Shown piece by piece: positions 35,793 through 44,402 of a DNA stretch of 64,000 nt. The stretch covers positions 310,001 to 374,000 of the forward strand of contig JADKIO010000006.1 in NCBI GenBank assembly GCA_016721195.1. The letters run 5' to 3'. Every line of letters begins with the position of its first letter. Positions within the stretch are counted from its first letter, which is position 1. The notes under the pieces were generated by a model. That model was not told the origin of the DNA. It made no database searches and saw only the letters and a list, made by a program, of their open reading frames with translations. Source of the DNA: Candidatus Geothrix skivensis (GTDB lineage Bacteria; Acidobacteriota; Holophagae; Holophagales; Holophagaceae). The position numbers and the translations under genes were made by a program.

Positions 35793-37616
35793 ATGATCGC
35801 GTCTGCGCCCCCCACCCTTCCGGCCCTCCAGCCAGCCCTGCCCATCGCCATCCAGTCCCTGGTGGCCGGCATGCTGGTGGCCCTGGCCCTGCTCTCCATC
35901 CTCGCCTATCGCCCCCTGCGGGACGGCCTGCTCAGCAGGGCCGGCGTCTTCGGACTCCTGGCGGCGGCGGCCTGGATCAGCTTCAGCGACATCGCTTCCT
36001 CCCTCCTTCCGGCCTCCCTGCTGCCCTTGGTCCACCCGACCTCCCTGCTGCTCGCGGGGATCTGCCTGGTGGTCTGGGAACGGGTGACGGCGGAGCTGCT
36101 CGCCGCTTCCCCTGGGGCCCAGGGCCTCGCGCGCTCCCGCCGCCTGCTGGCCCTGGCCACCCTGGGCATCGCCAGCGTGGCCGTCCTGCCGTGGAATCCC
36201 ATTCATACCTCCGCCGAGCGCCTCCTCAGCCTGCTGGCTCCCCTGCTGGCCCTCCTCACCCTTGCCGCCGGGTGGCGCGCCCACCGGGAAGGCTCCGGGA
36301 GCGCCCCGGGCCTGGTGGCGGCGGCCCTGGCGCTGCTGGCCTGCTGTGCGGCCCTGGGGGCCCAATCGGCGGGATGGATCAGCCGGGCCGCGAGCGTGAC
36401 CATCCTGCAGTTCGCCCTCCTCGTCCTGGTGCTGGCCCTGGGGGGGGCCATGCTCAACCGGATGCGGGATCTGCGGATGGCCACGGAGCGGGCCCAGGCC
36501 GCCCAGCTGGTCACCGCCGCCCACCAGGCCCAGGAACTGGAAAGCCTGGTGGCGCAGCGGAACGCCGAGTTGTCCGAGCGCCTCCGGGATCTGAGCGACA
36601 CCCGCCGTTCGGCGGAACTGGCCAACCAGAGCCTCCAGCGGGCCCTGGAGCAGGTGGAACAGGCCGCCTCCACGGACCGGCTCACCGGCGCCTGGAACCG
36701 GCGCCGTTTCGAGGAGGCCGTGCTCCCGGAGATCGCCCTGGCCAACCGGCGACGGGAACACCTCGCCCTGCTCATGTTCGACCTGGATCATTTCAAGCGG
36801 GTCAACGATACCTTCGGCCATGGCGCCGGGGACACCGTGCTGGCCGCCACCGCCCAGACGGTGCGCGAGCACCTCCGGGCCTCGGACTCCCTGGTGCGCT
36901 GGGGCGGCGAGGAGTTTCTCGTGATGGCCCCCGCCACGCGGCTGGAGGGGGCTCTGGGCCTGGCGGAAAAGCTGCGGGCCTCGATGGCGGCCATTGAGTT
37001 CCCCGGCGTGGGGTCCGTGACCATGAGCCTGGGCGTCTCGGAGTACGCCCTCGGCGAACAGCTCGAGGCCTGGATCGAGCGCACCGACCAGGCCCTCTAC
37101 CGGGCCAAGGCCGAGGGCCGGAACCGGGTCGCCGTCGCGGCCCAGCCCGAAGGACCAGCCGTGGAGCCCCAGACCCGGCGGTTCCTTTTCGAAGTGATCT
37201 GGGAGGAGTCCTTCGCCAGCGGCATCGCCCTCATCGATGCCCAGCATAAGCGCCTGTTCAGCCTGGCCAGTGCCCTCATGTCCACCCTGGCGGCAGACCG
37301 CCCGCTCCCGGAGGTCTCCCTGCGCCTGGAGACCCTGCTGGCCCATACCGCGCAGCACTTCCACGACGAGGAGGCCCTCCTCCGGGAGGCTCAGTACCCC
37401 AGCCTGGCCGAGCATGCCCAGACCCACGCCACCCTGCTGAACCAGGCCTGGCAGTTGCAGGCCGAGGTCACGGCCGGCCGTCTGGACTTCGGCCGGCTGG
37501 TGAGCTTCCTGGCCATGGACCTGGTGAAGGGGCACATCCTCACCGAGGACCGGGCCTATTTCTCGCACCTGGTGACCGCCCTTAGCCCCGAGCGGATTCC
37601 GCCCGCCGGAGCCTAG
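35793..37616 (+). CDS. Membrane diguanylate cyclase with C-terminal hemerythrin domain
   Basis: 607 aa. The N-terminal 220 residues hold about seven membrane helices. A coiled-coil linker follows, then a GGDEF domain with signature RWGGEEF near residue 369, expected to make cyclic di-GMP. The last 140 residues form a hemerythrin domain: WEESFASGIALIDAQHKRL, HTAQHFHDEEALL and HAQTH supply the diiron ligands. Hemerythrin-linked cyclases are known to respond to oxygen or redox state (for example in Vibrio cholerae). GAGG lies five bases before the ATG. Confidence 0.93.
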   Translation: MIASAPPTLPALQPALPIAIQSLVAGMLVALALLSILAYRPLRDGLLSRAGVFGLLAAAAWISFSDIASSLLPASLLPLVHPTSLLLAGICLVVWERVTAELLAASPGAQGLARSRRLLALATLGIASVAVLPWNPIHTSAERLLSLLAPLLALLTLAAGWRAHREGSGSAPGLVAAALALLACCAALGAQSAGWISRAASVTILQFALLVLVLALGGAMLNRMRDLRMATERAQAAQLVTAAHQAQELESLVAQRNAELSERLRDLSDTRRSAELANQSLQRALEQVEQAASTDRLTGAWNRRRFEEAVLPEIALANRRREHLALLMFDLDHFKRVNDTFGHGAGDTVLAATAQTVREHLRASDSLVRWGGEEFLVMAPATRLEGALGLAEKLRASMAAIEFPGVGSVTMSLGVSEYALGEQLEAWIERTDQALYRAKAEGRNRVAVAAQPEGPAVEPQTRRFLFEVIWEESFASGIALIDAQHKRLFSLASALMSTLAADRPLPEVSLRLETLLAHTAQHFHDEEALLREAQYPSLAEHAQTHATLLNQAWQLQAEVTAGRLDFGRLVSFLAMDLVKGHILTEDRAYFSHLVTALSPERIPPAGA

Positions 37617-37641
37617 GCCCCGGCGGCGGGGAAGACCGGAG

Positions 37642-38706
37642 TCAGCGCTCGCTGAGCAGGCGCACCGCGAAGGTGGCCAGCCAGTGCTCTCCCTCGTAGC
37701 TGCCGGAGGCCAGGTGCGGGAGCGAGGCCCGGGCATGGCGATCCGCCACCCGCTGCAGGGGAAGGCTGCGGGGATCGGCGGAACCCAGGGCTTTGGCGAT
37801 GGCCCGGAGGGCCCGCGCCCGGCTGAGGTTCAGCCCATCCAGGTGCACGATCTTGGGGTCCGTGCGGTCCGATACGATGGCAGGCGTCAGTCCCCCTGGC
37901 AGACCCGGCAGGAACCCCTCCAGCCAGCGCCGGAAGGCGGGACCGGGCAGCACCCGGGCCATCAGGGCGGCCTCCTCCAGACAGGCAGACAGGAAGTCCT
38001 CGCCGCCGGGTTCCCAGGCCAGGGGCCCCCGCCGGTCCCGCCCGAACCAGGCCCTGGCGCAGGCCAGGATCTGGGCCTCGAACGCCGCCGCCTTCGTGGC
38101 CCGGGCATAGTCCAGGGCCAGGTCGAGGCTGAAGGCGGAGTTGGGATGGACGCCCGTGCGGATGGGGTAGGTCTGCTTCACCAGGAAGGCCCGGTAGCGG
38201 GTTGCCAGTTCCTCGGCCAGGGGCTGGAGCGCCCGGGCCCAGCGCTGGGCCGCGGGGTCCTCCCAGCCGTGGAGCTCCGCCGAGAGCTTGAGCAGCCAGG
38301 CCCAGCCGTAGGTCCGCTCGAAGCTCCGGCGGTTGGCCTGGCCCAGGTAGGCCACCTCCAGGGCGATGCGCTCCGGGGCCAGGTTCTCCTCAAGCACCGC
38401 CCGAATCTCAGCGGCCCGGCCCATGAGGGGGTGCTCGCGCAGCAGCCGCACGAGCATCCAGTGGCCATGCACGGCGGAATGCCAGTCGAAGCAGCCGTAG
38501 AAGGCCGGATGGAGGGCCCTGGGGGACTGGACCTCCCCGGCATCATTCATCACATGGTCGAGCTTGTTGGGATACTCCTGCCGCACGCACTTGAGCGCCA
38601 GGCCCGCGAACCGGTCCGCGGCAGCGTCCGTCAGGGCCAGGTCCACCGACTGGGCCTGCAGCCCGAATGCCAACACCAACCCCAGTCCCCACGCCATTCG
38701 GGCCAT
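37642..38706 (-). CDS. Exported DUF2891 protein
   Basis: 354 aa. A signal peptide (MARMAWGLGLVLAFGLQAQ) is followed by a DUF2891-type domain with HPAFYGCFDWHSAVHGHWML, YGWAWLLKL and HPNSAFSLDLALDYAR. Conserved His, Trp and Asp residues suggest an alpha/alpha-barrel enzyme, perhaps acting on glycans, but function is not established. The ATG at 38706 has a G-rich site upstream. The longer frame reads back through the tRNA-Ser gene and is rejected. Confidence 0.85.
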   Translation of the reverse strand: MARMAWGLGLVLAFGLQAQSVDLALTDAAADRFAGLALKCVRQEYPNKLDHVMNDAGEVQSPRALHPAFYGCFDWHSAVHGHWMLVRLLREHPLMGRAAEIRAVLEENLAPERIALEVAYLGQANRRSFERTYGWAWLLKLSAELHGWEDPAAQRWARALQPLAEELATRYRAFLVKQTYPIRTGVHPNSAFSLDLALDYARATKAAAFEAQILACARAWFGRDRRGPLAWEPGGEDFLSACLEEAALMARVLPGPAFRRWLEGFLPGLPGGLTPAIVSDRTDPKIVHLDGLNLSRARALRAIAKALGSADPRSLPLQRVADRHARASLPHLASGSYEGEHWLATFAVRLLSER

Positions 38707-38759
38707 GTCGTCCCCCCATCGCTGGATTCTAGCCTCTGACTTGCTAGACTGGTGCGTCT

Positions 38760-38850
<91 letters not shown>

Positions 38851-38853
38851 AAC

Positions 38854-38880
38854 GCGCCCGCCCTCGGCGGGCGCATTTGT
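38854..38880 (+). terminator. Hairpin after tRNA-Ser(CGA)
   Basis: Perfect 9-bp stem GCGCCCGCC (38854-38862) and GGCGGGCGC (38866-38874), then ATTTGT. It probably ends the tRNA transcript, although it also forms the tip of a larger palindrome with the tRNA 3' end. Confidence 0.65.
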
Positions 38881-38887
38881 GAGGCGC

Positions 38888-39235
38888 GGAGAGAGAGGGT
38901 TTCGAAGTCACTGAAATGCTGGCAGGCTGACTCAGGCCTCCGGCCCTCGCCCTTCGGGCGGCAATCCGCTTCGCGGATTCCGTCCTATCCTCCCTGCGCT
39001 TCGCTGCGGTCGGATGGTGCCGGTCCCTGGAGACAGCCCAGTGGGCTGTCGGAAGGGATCGACCGCGTGCCAGCATTTCGTGCGGCCGGAGGGGACGCCG
39101 CGCAGCGGTGGCCCCGGAGGGAATCCCGACGACCGATCATCCCCCGCCCTCGGCGGGCGCATTTGTGAGGCGCGGAGAGAGAGGGTTTCGAAGGAGGGGA
39201 CGCCGAGCAGCGGCAACCCCGGAAGAAATCCCGAG
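38888..39235. repeat. tRNA-Ser-coupled structured repeat element, copy 1
   Basis: The element starts with an inverted copy of the tRNA-Ser(CGA) 3' end (38888-38906, one mismatch in 19). Long-range arms follow, GAAATGCTGGCA (38913-38924) and TGCCAGCATTTC (39068-39079). Between them are small hairpins and the core 39029-39053, which contains GACAGCCCAGTGGGCTGTC. After the arms comes a short hairpin unit (39088-39130). A 50-bp segment spanning the terminator right part and inverted tRNA end (38857-38906) is repeated exactly at 39143-39192, followed by a second, diverged hairpin unit (39193-39235). No protein-coding frame here is credible. Confidence 0.8.
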
Positions 39236-39368
39236 GGCCAGTCATGCTTTTGTCCTTTGAAACACCCACACCTGCGCGTCGCCCGGTGCGACAGCTGCCA
39301 CAGGTCGGCAACTCCCGCCTCGGCATCTGGAACGCCGGTTGCTCCTGGAAAGCATGCTGGAGGTCTCC

Positions 39369-39623
39369 ATGCGCCCTGCCCAGGAATTCCGATCCCCCGA
39401 TACCTTCGCCAGGATCCGCAGCCTGCTGACCACCCTCCAGCTCCGCATCGACCTGTATGGCAAGGAACATGGGAGCGATGGGAAGGATGCGGCCTTCCTG
39501 GAGGCCATCCACCAGGACATTGCCCGCCTGGCTGACATCGTCCAGGAGAAGCGTCAGGCACCACGGGCGGCACCGGATGGAATCTGCCTAGACCCATCGA
39601 ACTACCTGGCTCGCTCGTCCTAG
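39369..39623 (+). CDS. Small protein, 84 aa, coiled-coil / DHp-like
   Basis: A GGAGG site lies five bases before the ATG. The middle (FARIRSLLTTLQLRIDLYGK and AIHQDIARLADIVQEKRQ) looks like two antiparallel helices. It resembles the second half of a histidine-kinase dimerisation domain without the phospho-accepting His. I do not recognise a family. It lies directly after the tRNA-coupled repeat element and is convergent with the bacteriohemerythrin gene. Confidence 0.6.
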   Translation: MRPAQEFRSPDTFARIRSLLTTLQLRIDLYGKEHGSDGKDAAFLEAIHQDIARLADIVQEKRQAPRAAPDGICLDPSNYLARSS

Positions 39624-39696
39624 GGTTGGGGGCACTGGAAGCCGACCTACCGGGCGGGTGCGGGCCGTCCCTGCAGTTGCTGTGGAACAAATGCCC

Positions 39697-40140
39697 TCAG
39701 CGCAACCCGTGGCGCCGCATGGTGGCCACGTACTTGCGATCCAAGATCTGCATGTGGGACAGCCAGTCCTTCAGGAATGCGGAGATGGCCAGGGCGCTGA
39801 GGCTCCCGTTCTGGACCTTCTGCAGCAGGGCATTGGCCTGCTCGATGAGGGCGGTGTGCTCGGCCATGTGGGCGTCCCGCTCGGCGAATTCGATATTCCC
39901 CATGACGCCTTCCTCATGGTCGAAGTGGGATCTGGCCTGGGCGATGAGGAATTCCAGGCGCTCAAGGGCCAGGGTCCGGTCGTGCTTTTCCATCAGGGCG
40001 ATGTGCACCTGGCTCATCAGGGCCACGAGGCGCTGGTGTTCCTGATCAAAGACCCTGATGCCCACGGAATGCTCTTCGCTGGACCAGGCGAAGAAGGGTT
40101 GCTTGGGCTCGGGGGCTGAAATCTGTTTTGAGAACCACAT
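39697..40140 (-). CDS. Bacteriohemerythrin
   Basis: 147 aa single-domain diiron protein. Ligand motifs are EEHSVGIRVFDQEHQRL, HFDHEEGVM, HMAEH and HMQILDRKY near the C-terminus, in the usual hemerythrin order. It binds oxygen reversibly, for delivery, storage or sensing. The ATG at 40140 is chosen because the signature begins there; the same frame stays open another 164 codons upstream but reads non-protein-like sequence. The hemerythrin diguanylate cyclase lies about 2 kb away. Confidence 0.92.
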   Translation of the reverse strand: MWFSKQISAPEPKQPFFAWSSEEHSVGIRVFDQEHQRLVALMSQVHIALMEKHDRTLALERLEFLIAQARSHFDHEEGVMGNIEFAERDAHMAEHTALIEQANALLQKVQNGSLSALAISAFLKDWLSHMQILDRKYVATMRRHGLR

Positions 40141-40824
40141 GGTTTTCCATTCTACCCCTTGGGAGGCGATCGCCCAGATCCCTGGGCTGGATGGAGGCCA
40201 GCAGCAAGGCCGAGGGACCGGCCTGCGCCCCCATGCCCGGATCCTTCGAGTCCCGTCGGCCACGCAGAACGCAGCTCCGGGCGGCTGAAGGAAACCACAT
40301 TTCCCTTCGAGGGCCCGAGGGGGAAAACCCGGCCAACGGCCGGGGTGGGCCTCGGCAACAGTCTGGCGCTCGACCCAGGATGGACCGCAGGTCCCTGTTC
40401 CCCTGGTGAACGGGCGGCCCCTGGGTCGACCCCCAGACCGGCGACTGGGATTCCGGACCCCCCAAGGTTGTCGATATGACAAGACCACCGAAGGGAAAAG
40501 GTGTTTCGCGGCGAGGAGATCCTGCCTGATCCGGCTGGCAAGAAGGACCCTCCCCTTTCTCCCCTGGGGCCACCGCAGGAAGGGGGCTCCGGGGCCTGAT
40601 CGGGGCAACCAACCGGGCCCACTCCAGGCCATTTGGCCGGGACCAGGAGAATCCAGTGGGGTGGGTGCTCAGGTGAAGGCGAGGAGGAACTCGAACATCA
40701 AAGGCAGGATTCCCCCAGGAATGGCCGCACCCATCGTGATGCGCGTCACGCCTTGGCCGTTCCCGCGTGCCTGGGATCCTCGGCCCCAGTCAAGCTAGGA
40801 GCCGACCATGCCTTCGGAGGCCCC
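40141..40824. other. 684-bp spacer without a recognised gene
   Basis: Open frames exist on both strands but show no recognisable domain, and they overlap each other. A small palindrome CGTGATGCGCGTCACG lies at 40735-40750. I see no tRNA, riboswitch or terminator I can support. The promoters of the bacteriohemerythrin and pepD genes should lie here. Confidence 0.5.
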
Positions 40825-42272
40825 ATGAACGCCCTGCTCGAAACCCTCGAACCAAAAGCCATCTGGTCCTACTTCCTGGAGCTCTCGAAGATCCCCCGGG
40901 GCTCGAAAGCGGAGGCCCAGGCCGCCGCCTGGGTGGCCGACCAGGCCAGGGCCCTGGGCTGCGACGTAGAGCGGGATGACGTCGGCAACGTGATCATCCG
41001 CAAGCCAGCCACACCGGGTAGGGAGGGCCGTCCCACCCTCTGCCTCCAGGCCCACGTGGACATGGTTTGCGAAAAGAATGAAGACACGGTCCACGACTTC
41101 CTCAAGGACCCCATCCAGGTCTGGATGGATGGCGACCTGCTGCGGGCCAAGGGCACGACCCTGGGGCCGATAACGGCATCGGCGTGGCAGCGGCCCTGGC
41201 GGTGCTGGCCAGCAAAGACATCGCCCACGGCCCCATCGAGGCCCTGATCACCATCGACGAAGAGACCGGCCTCACCGGCGCCAACGGCCTGCAGCCCGGT
41301 CGCCTGAAGGCCAAGTACCTCCTCAACCTGGATAGCGAGGAAGAGGGCTTCCTCACCATCGGCTGCGCCGGCGGCGAGGACACCATCGTCACCCGCAGGC
41401 TCACCCGGGTGGCCCCACCCAGCGGCGCCAAGGCCTTCCGCCTGAAAGTGTTTGGCCTCAAGGGCGGCCACTCCGGCATCGATATCAATGCCGGCCGCGG
41501 CAACGCCATCCGGCTGCTGGCCCAGGCCCTCAGCTTCCTCAAGCCTGATTTCAGCCTGGCCCTCGCCTCCATCAAGGGCGGCAACAAGCGCAACGCCATC
41601 CCCCGGGAAGCCTCAGCCCAGATCTTCCTGGCCCCCGCCAGGGAGGCGGACTTCAGGCAGGCCCTCGCCGCCCACGAGGCCCACTGGCGCGCCGCCCTGG
41701 GCGCCTTCGATCCAGGCCTCCACCTGGCCCTGGAAGCCGGCGAAGCCAGCCAGGCCATGGCCGAGGCCGATGCGGACGCGCTCATCCAGCTGCTCCTGGC
41801 GGTGCCCCACGGCGTCGAGGCCATGAGCCCCGATATCAAGGGCCTGGTCCAGACCTCCACCAACCTCGGCGTCATCGACACCCGCGAGGATGAGGTGGAA
41901 GTGAACCTGCTCACCCGCAGCTCCATCAACGCCTCCAAGTCCGCCCTGTCCGGGCGCATCGCCGCCACCTGCGCCCTGGGCGGCTTCAGCTCCCGCGTCA
42001 CCGGCGGCTATCCCGGCTGGAAGCCCGAGCCCAAGGCCTCCCTGGTCCAGGTCGTCCAGGACGCCAACCAGAAGGCCTTCGGCAAGCCCCTGGAGATCAT
42101 GGCCATCCACGCCGGCCTGGAGTGCGGCCTCATTGGAGAGAAATACACCAGCATGGAGATGGTTTCCTTCGGCCCCAGCATGTGGGACGTCCACACCCCC
42201 GACGAGCACGTGAGCGTGCCCTCCGTCGGAAACTTCTGGAAGCTGCTGGTCACCGTCCTCGAAGCCGTGTAG
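40825..42272 (+). pseudogene. pepD: Aminoacyl-histidine dipeptidase, frameshifted
   Basis: An M20-family dipeptidase that would be 482 aa after repair (E. coli PepD is about 485). Metal-site motifs are LQAHVDMVC (His77, Asp79), EETGLTGA, FGLKGGHSGIDI and the late HAGLECGLI. The frame breaks at 41163-41166, where CTGGGGCCGAT would need one more G to read LGADNGIG, the motif holding the bridging metal ligand Asp. Upstream and downstream parts are otherwise intact with normal codon use, so a sequencing error in a G run is likely. The ATG at 40825 has GGAGG four bases upstream. The intact enzyme would hydrolyse Xaa-His and related dipeptides. Confidence 0.88.
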
Positions 42273-42347
42273 CCCTTCCGGTCACGGCCCTTGGCCGAAG
42301 CCCGGCGCCGTGATAACCTTGCTGTTTCCGCCTTTGCGCGGAGCCAT

Positions 42348-42438
42348 GGAGAGTTGTCCGAGTGGCTGAAGGAGCACGATTGGAAATCGTGTAACGGTCA
42401 AAAGCCGTTCGGGGGTTCGAATCCCCCACTCTCCGCCA
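42348..42438 (+). tRNA. tRNA-Ser (anticodon GGA)
   Basis: A full class II cloverleaf. The acceptor stem GGAGAGT pairs with ACTCTCC, the anticodon GGA (42382-42384) lies in loop TTGGAAA, a long variable arm is present, the T arm has GGTTCGAATCC, and CCA is encoded. It reads UCC and UCU codons. Confidence 0.97.
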
Positions 42439-42471
42439 GAAAATGCCGCCGCAAGGCGGCTTCTTTCATTT
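42439..42471 (+). terminator. Terminator after tRNA-Ser(GGA)
   Basis: Stem GCCGCC (42445-42450) and GGCGGC (42455-42460) with a GCAA loop, flanked by GAAA and TTTC that can extend it, then TTCTTTCATTT. It lies directly after the tRNA CCA end. Confidence 0.8.
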
Positions 42472-42474
42472 GGC

Positions 42475-42690
42475 GGCGGAGAGTGGGGGATTCGAAGTCA
42501 CTGAATCACCGGCTTTCGTTTTGGCTCGGGGAGACAGCCCAGTGGGCTGTCGGACCCGAGGCAGAAAGCCGTGTGATTCGTGCGGCCGGAGCGTCATGCG
42601 CAGCGTGACGCGGAGGGAATCCCCCCGCCCAAGCCACCACCACCTGAAGTGGAGTGCATCATCTGGCGGCAGAGCGTGGGGAACCCGAAG
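42475..42690. repeat. tRNA-Ser-coupled structured repeat element, copy 2
   Basis: It starts with a perfect 22-bp inverted copy (42475-42496) of the tRNA-Ser(GGA) end at 42416-42437. GTCACT follows. The long-range arms GAATCAC-c-GGCTTTC (42503-42517) and GAAAGCC-gt-GTGATTC (42564-42579) surround the core 42530-42554, whose 25 bases match copy 1 exactly. Then comes TTCGTGCGGCCGGAG, as in copy 1, and a short hairpin CGTCA/TGACG. A degenerate second copy of the inverted tRNA end lies at about 42662-42690, against the stop codon of the CoA-transferase gene. Confidence 0.8.
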
Positions 42691-42691
42691 C

Positions 42692-43343
42692 CTATGCGTT
42701 CCCCCCAAGCCCCGCCGCAACCCGCAGGGCCGGCTCGGTGCAGGCACGGATGCCCGCCACGGTCTCCCCTGGGGCCAGCTCCACCAGCAGCAGGCCCTGC
42801 TCCGTCACGTCCAGCACGGCCTTGTCGGAGATGATCCGGTGGACCACCTTCCGCCCCGTCAGCGGCAGGGAGCAGCGGTGCAGGATCTTCGGCTCGCCCT
42901 GCTTGTTGACGTGGTCCATGATCACCACGATGCGGCGGGCTCCGTGCACCAGATCCATGGCCCCACCCATGCCCTTGACCATCTTGCCGGGGATGACCCA
43001 GTTGGCCAGGTCGCCTTCGGCGGAGACCTCCATGGCGCCCAGGATCGCCAGGTCGATGTGGCCCCCGGATCATGGCGAAGGACTCGGCGCTGCTGAACAG
43101 GGCCGCGCCCGGAACCATGGTGACCGTCTCCTTGCCCGCATTGATCAGGTCGGGATCCAGCTCAGCTTCCGTGGGATAGGGGCCGATCCCCAGCAGCCCA
43201 TTCTCGGACTGCAGCACCACCCGCATGCCCTTCGGAATGTGGTTGGCCACCAGGGTCGGCATGCCGATGCCGAGGTTCACGTAGAACCCGTCCTTGAGTT
43301 CCCGGGCGGCCCGCTGGGCGATCTGCTCGCGCGTCCAGCTCAT
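42692..43343 (-). pseudogene. scoB: 3-oxoacid CoA-transferase subunit B, frameshifted
   Basis: This would be 216 or 217 aa after repair, normal for the B subunit. The N-terminal part has GIGMPTLVANHIPKGM and SENGLLGIGP, which holds the catalytic Glu. The C-terminal part has MEVSAEGDLANWVIPGKMVK and GMGGAMDLV. The frame is lost within a run of five G (43062-43066), where IRGGHIDLAILG is expected; two missing G or one extra G would explain it. It pairs with subunit A, whose stop overlaps this ATG (ATGA). The pair moves CoA between succinyl-CoA and a 3-oxoacid such as acetoacetate. A homopolymer sequencing error is the likely cause. Confidence 0.88.
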
Positions 43344-44038
43344 GCCTGGGCCCCCTGCCGCACGGTGCGGCGCTCGATGCGCTTCTCCTGCTGGCTGCAG
43401 CAGAGGAGGCGCTGGACGTAGATGCTGGGCGTGTGCACCTGGTCGGGATCCATGCCCCCGATCTCCACCACCTCCTCCACCTCCGCGATGGTGATGCGCC
43501 CCGCGGCCGCCATCATGGGGTTGAAGTTGCGGGCGGTCCTGCGGTACTGCAAGTTCCCGAGGCGATCGCCCCGCCAGGCCTTCACCAGCGCGAAATCGGC
43601 GGTGAGCGCGGTCTCCAGCAGGTACTCCCGCCCGTTGAACAGGCGGGTCTCCCGCCCTTCGGCGATGGGGGTGCCCACGCCCGCCGGCGTGTAGAAGGCC
43701 GGAATGCCCGCCCCGCCCGCCCGGCAGCGCTCCGCCAGGGTGCCCTGGGGCACCAGCTCCACCTCCAGCTCGCCCGACAGGAACTGCCGCTCGAACTCCT
43801 TGTTCTCGCCCACATAGGACGACACCATCTTCCGGATCTGGCGATTCTTCAGCAGCAGCCCCAGGCCCCAGTCATCCACCCCGCAGTTGTTGGAAATCAC
43901 CGTCAGGCCCCGGGTGCCGAGGTCCCTCAGTCCGAGGATCAGGTTCTCCGGGATCCCCACCAGGCCGAAGCCGCCCACCATGAGCGTGGCCCCATCCTGG
44001 ATCCCCGCCAGGGCTTCGGGAACGGTGCTGCACTCCAT
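43340..44038 (-). CDS. scoA: 3-oxoacid CoA-transferase subunit A
   Basis: 232 aa, the usual A-subunit length. It carries LMVGGFGLVGIPENLI near the start, LTVISNNCGVDDWGLG, GTLAERCRAGGAGIPAFYTP and FALVKAWRGDRLGNLQYR. It forms the CoA-binding half of the heteromeric transferase with subunit B. The ATG at 44038 has GGAGG six bases upstream. A longer frame starting at 44218 has a fair ribosome site, but its extra 60 residues do not look like this family. Confidence 0.93.
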   Translation of the reverse strand: MECSTVPEALAGIQDGATLMVGGFGLVGIPENLILGLRDLGTRGLTVISNNCGVDDWGLGLLLKNRQIRKMVSSYVGENKEFERQFLSGELEVELVPQGTLAERCRAGGAGIPAFYTPAGVGTPIAEGRETRLFNGREYLLETALTADFALVKAWRGDRLGNLQYRRTARNFNPMMAAAGRITIAEVEEVVEIGGMDPDQVHTPSIYVQRLLCCSQQEKRIERRTVRQGAQA

Positions 44039-44402
44039 CTGCTGCCTCCATGAAGTGGGCGGACCCTGGCACGCTTTCATGGGTCCGTTCCGAAATGCAA
44101 ACCAAGGATGTGTCTGTCGGTGCCGGAGTAGGCCGCCCAACCATCTTGGCGAGTCCCATCCACCGTGAAGCATGCGTTGGGTGATACAAAGCAGCAACCT
44201 TTTCCTGTTCGATTTCATATACTTAACCTTCTTATAATCAATTTATAAATGGGCCCATGCCCCCGCCCGGACGGGATCAGCAGGCCCTGGAAAGCGCAGG
44301 GAGACCACAGGCTGGACCCGCCTCTCCTATCCCGATGACCAGGCCCAGGGCGCTGCTACGGAACGGCCGAGGGACCCCGGCCATGGCCCGTTCCTGCCCC
44401 GC
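44039..44402. other. 364-bp spacer with an AT-rich patch
   Basis: No gene is seen. An AT-rich patch at about 44200-44250 (TTATAATCAATTTATAAAT) stands out from the GC-rich surroundings and probably holds the scoAB promoter. A possible leftward pair is TTGATT with TATGAA at 16-base spacing. The rest is unremarkable. Confidence 0.45.

Noticed and set aside
38932..39690. Long minus-strand open frame across the tRNA-linked element
   Set aside because: It is produced by GC-rich repeats and hairpins, has no domain, and overlaps the 84-aa gene on the other strand.
40141..40632. Upstream extension of the bacteriohemerythrin frame
   Set aside because: Hemerythrin homology begins at the ATG at 40140; upstream translation is low-complexity and overlapped by other open frames.
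44039..44218. 60-residue extension of CoA-transferase subunit A
   Set aside because: It has a fair ribosome site at 44218, but the extra residues do not fit the family and 44038 has a stronger site.
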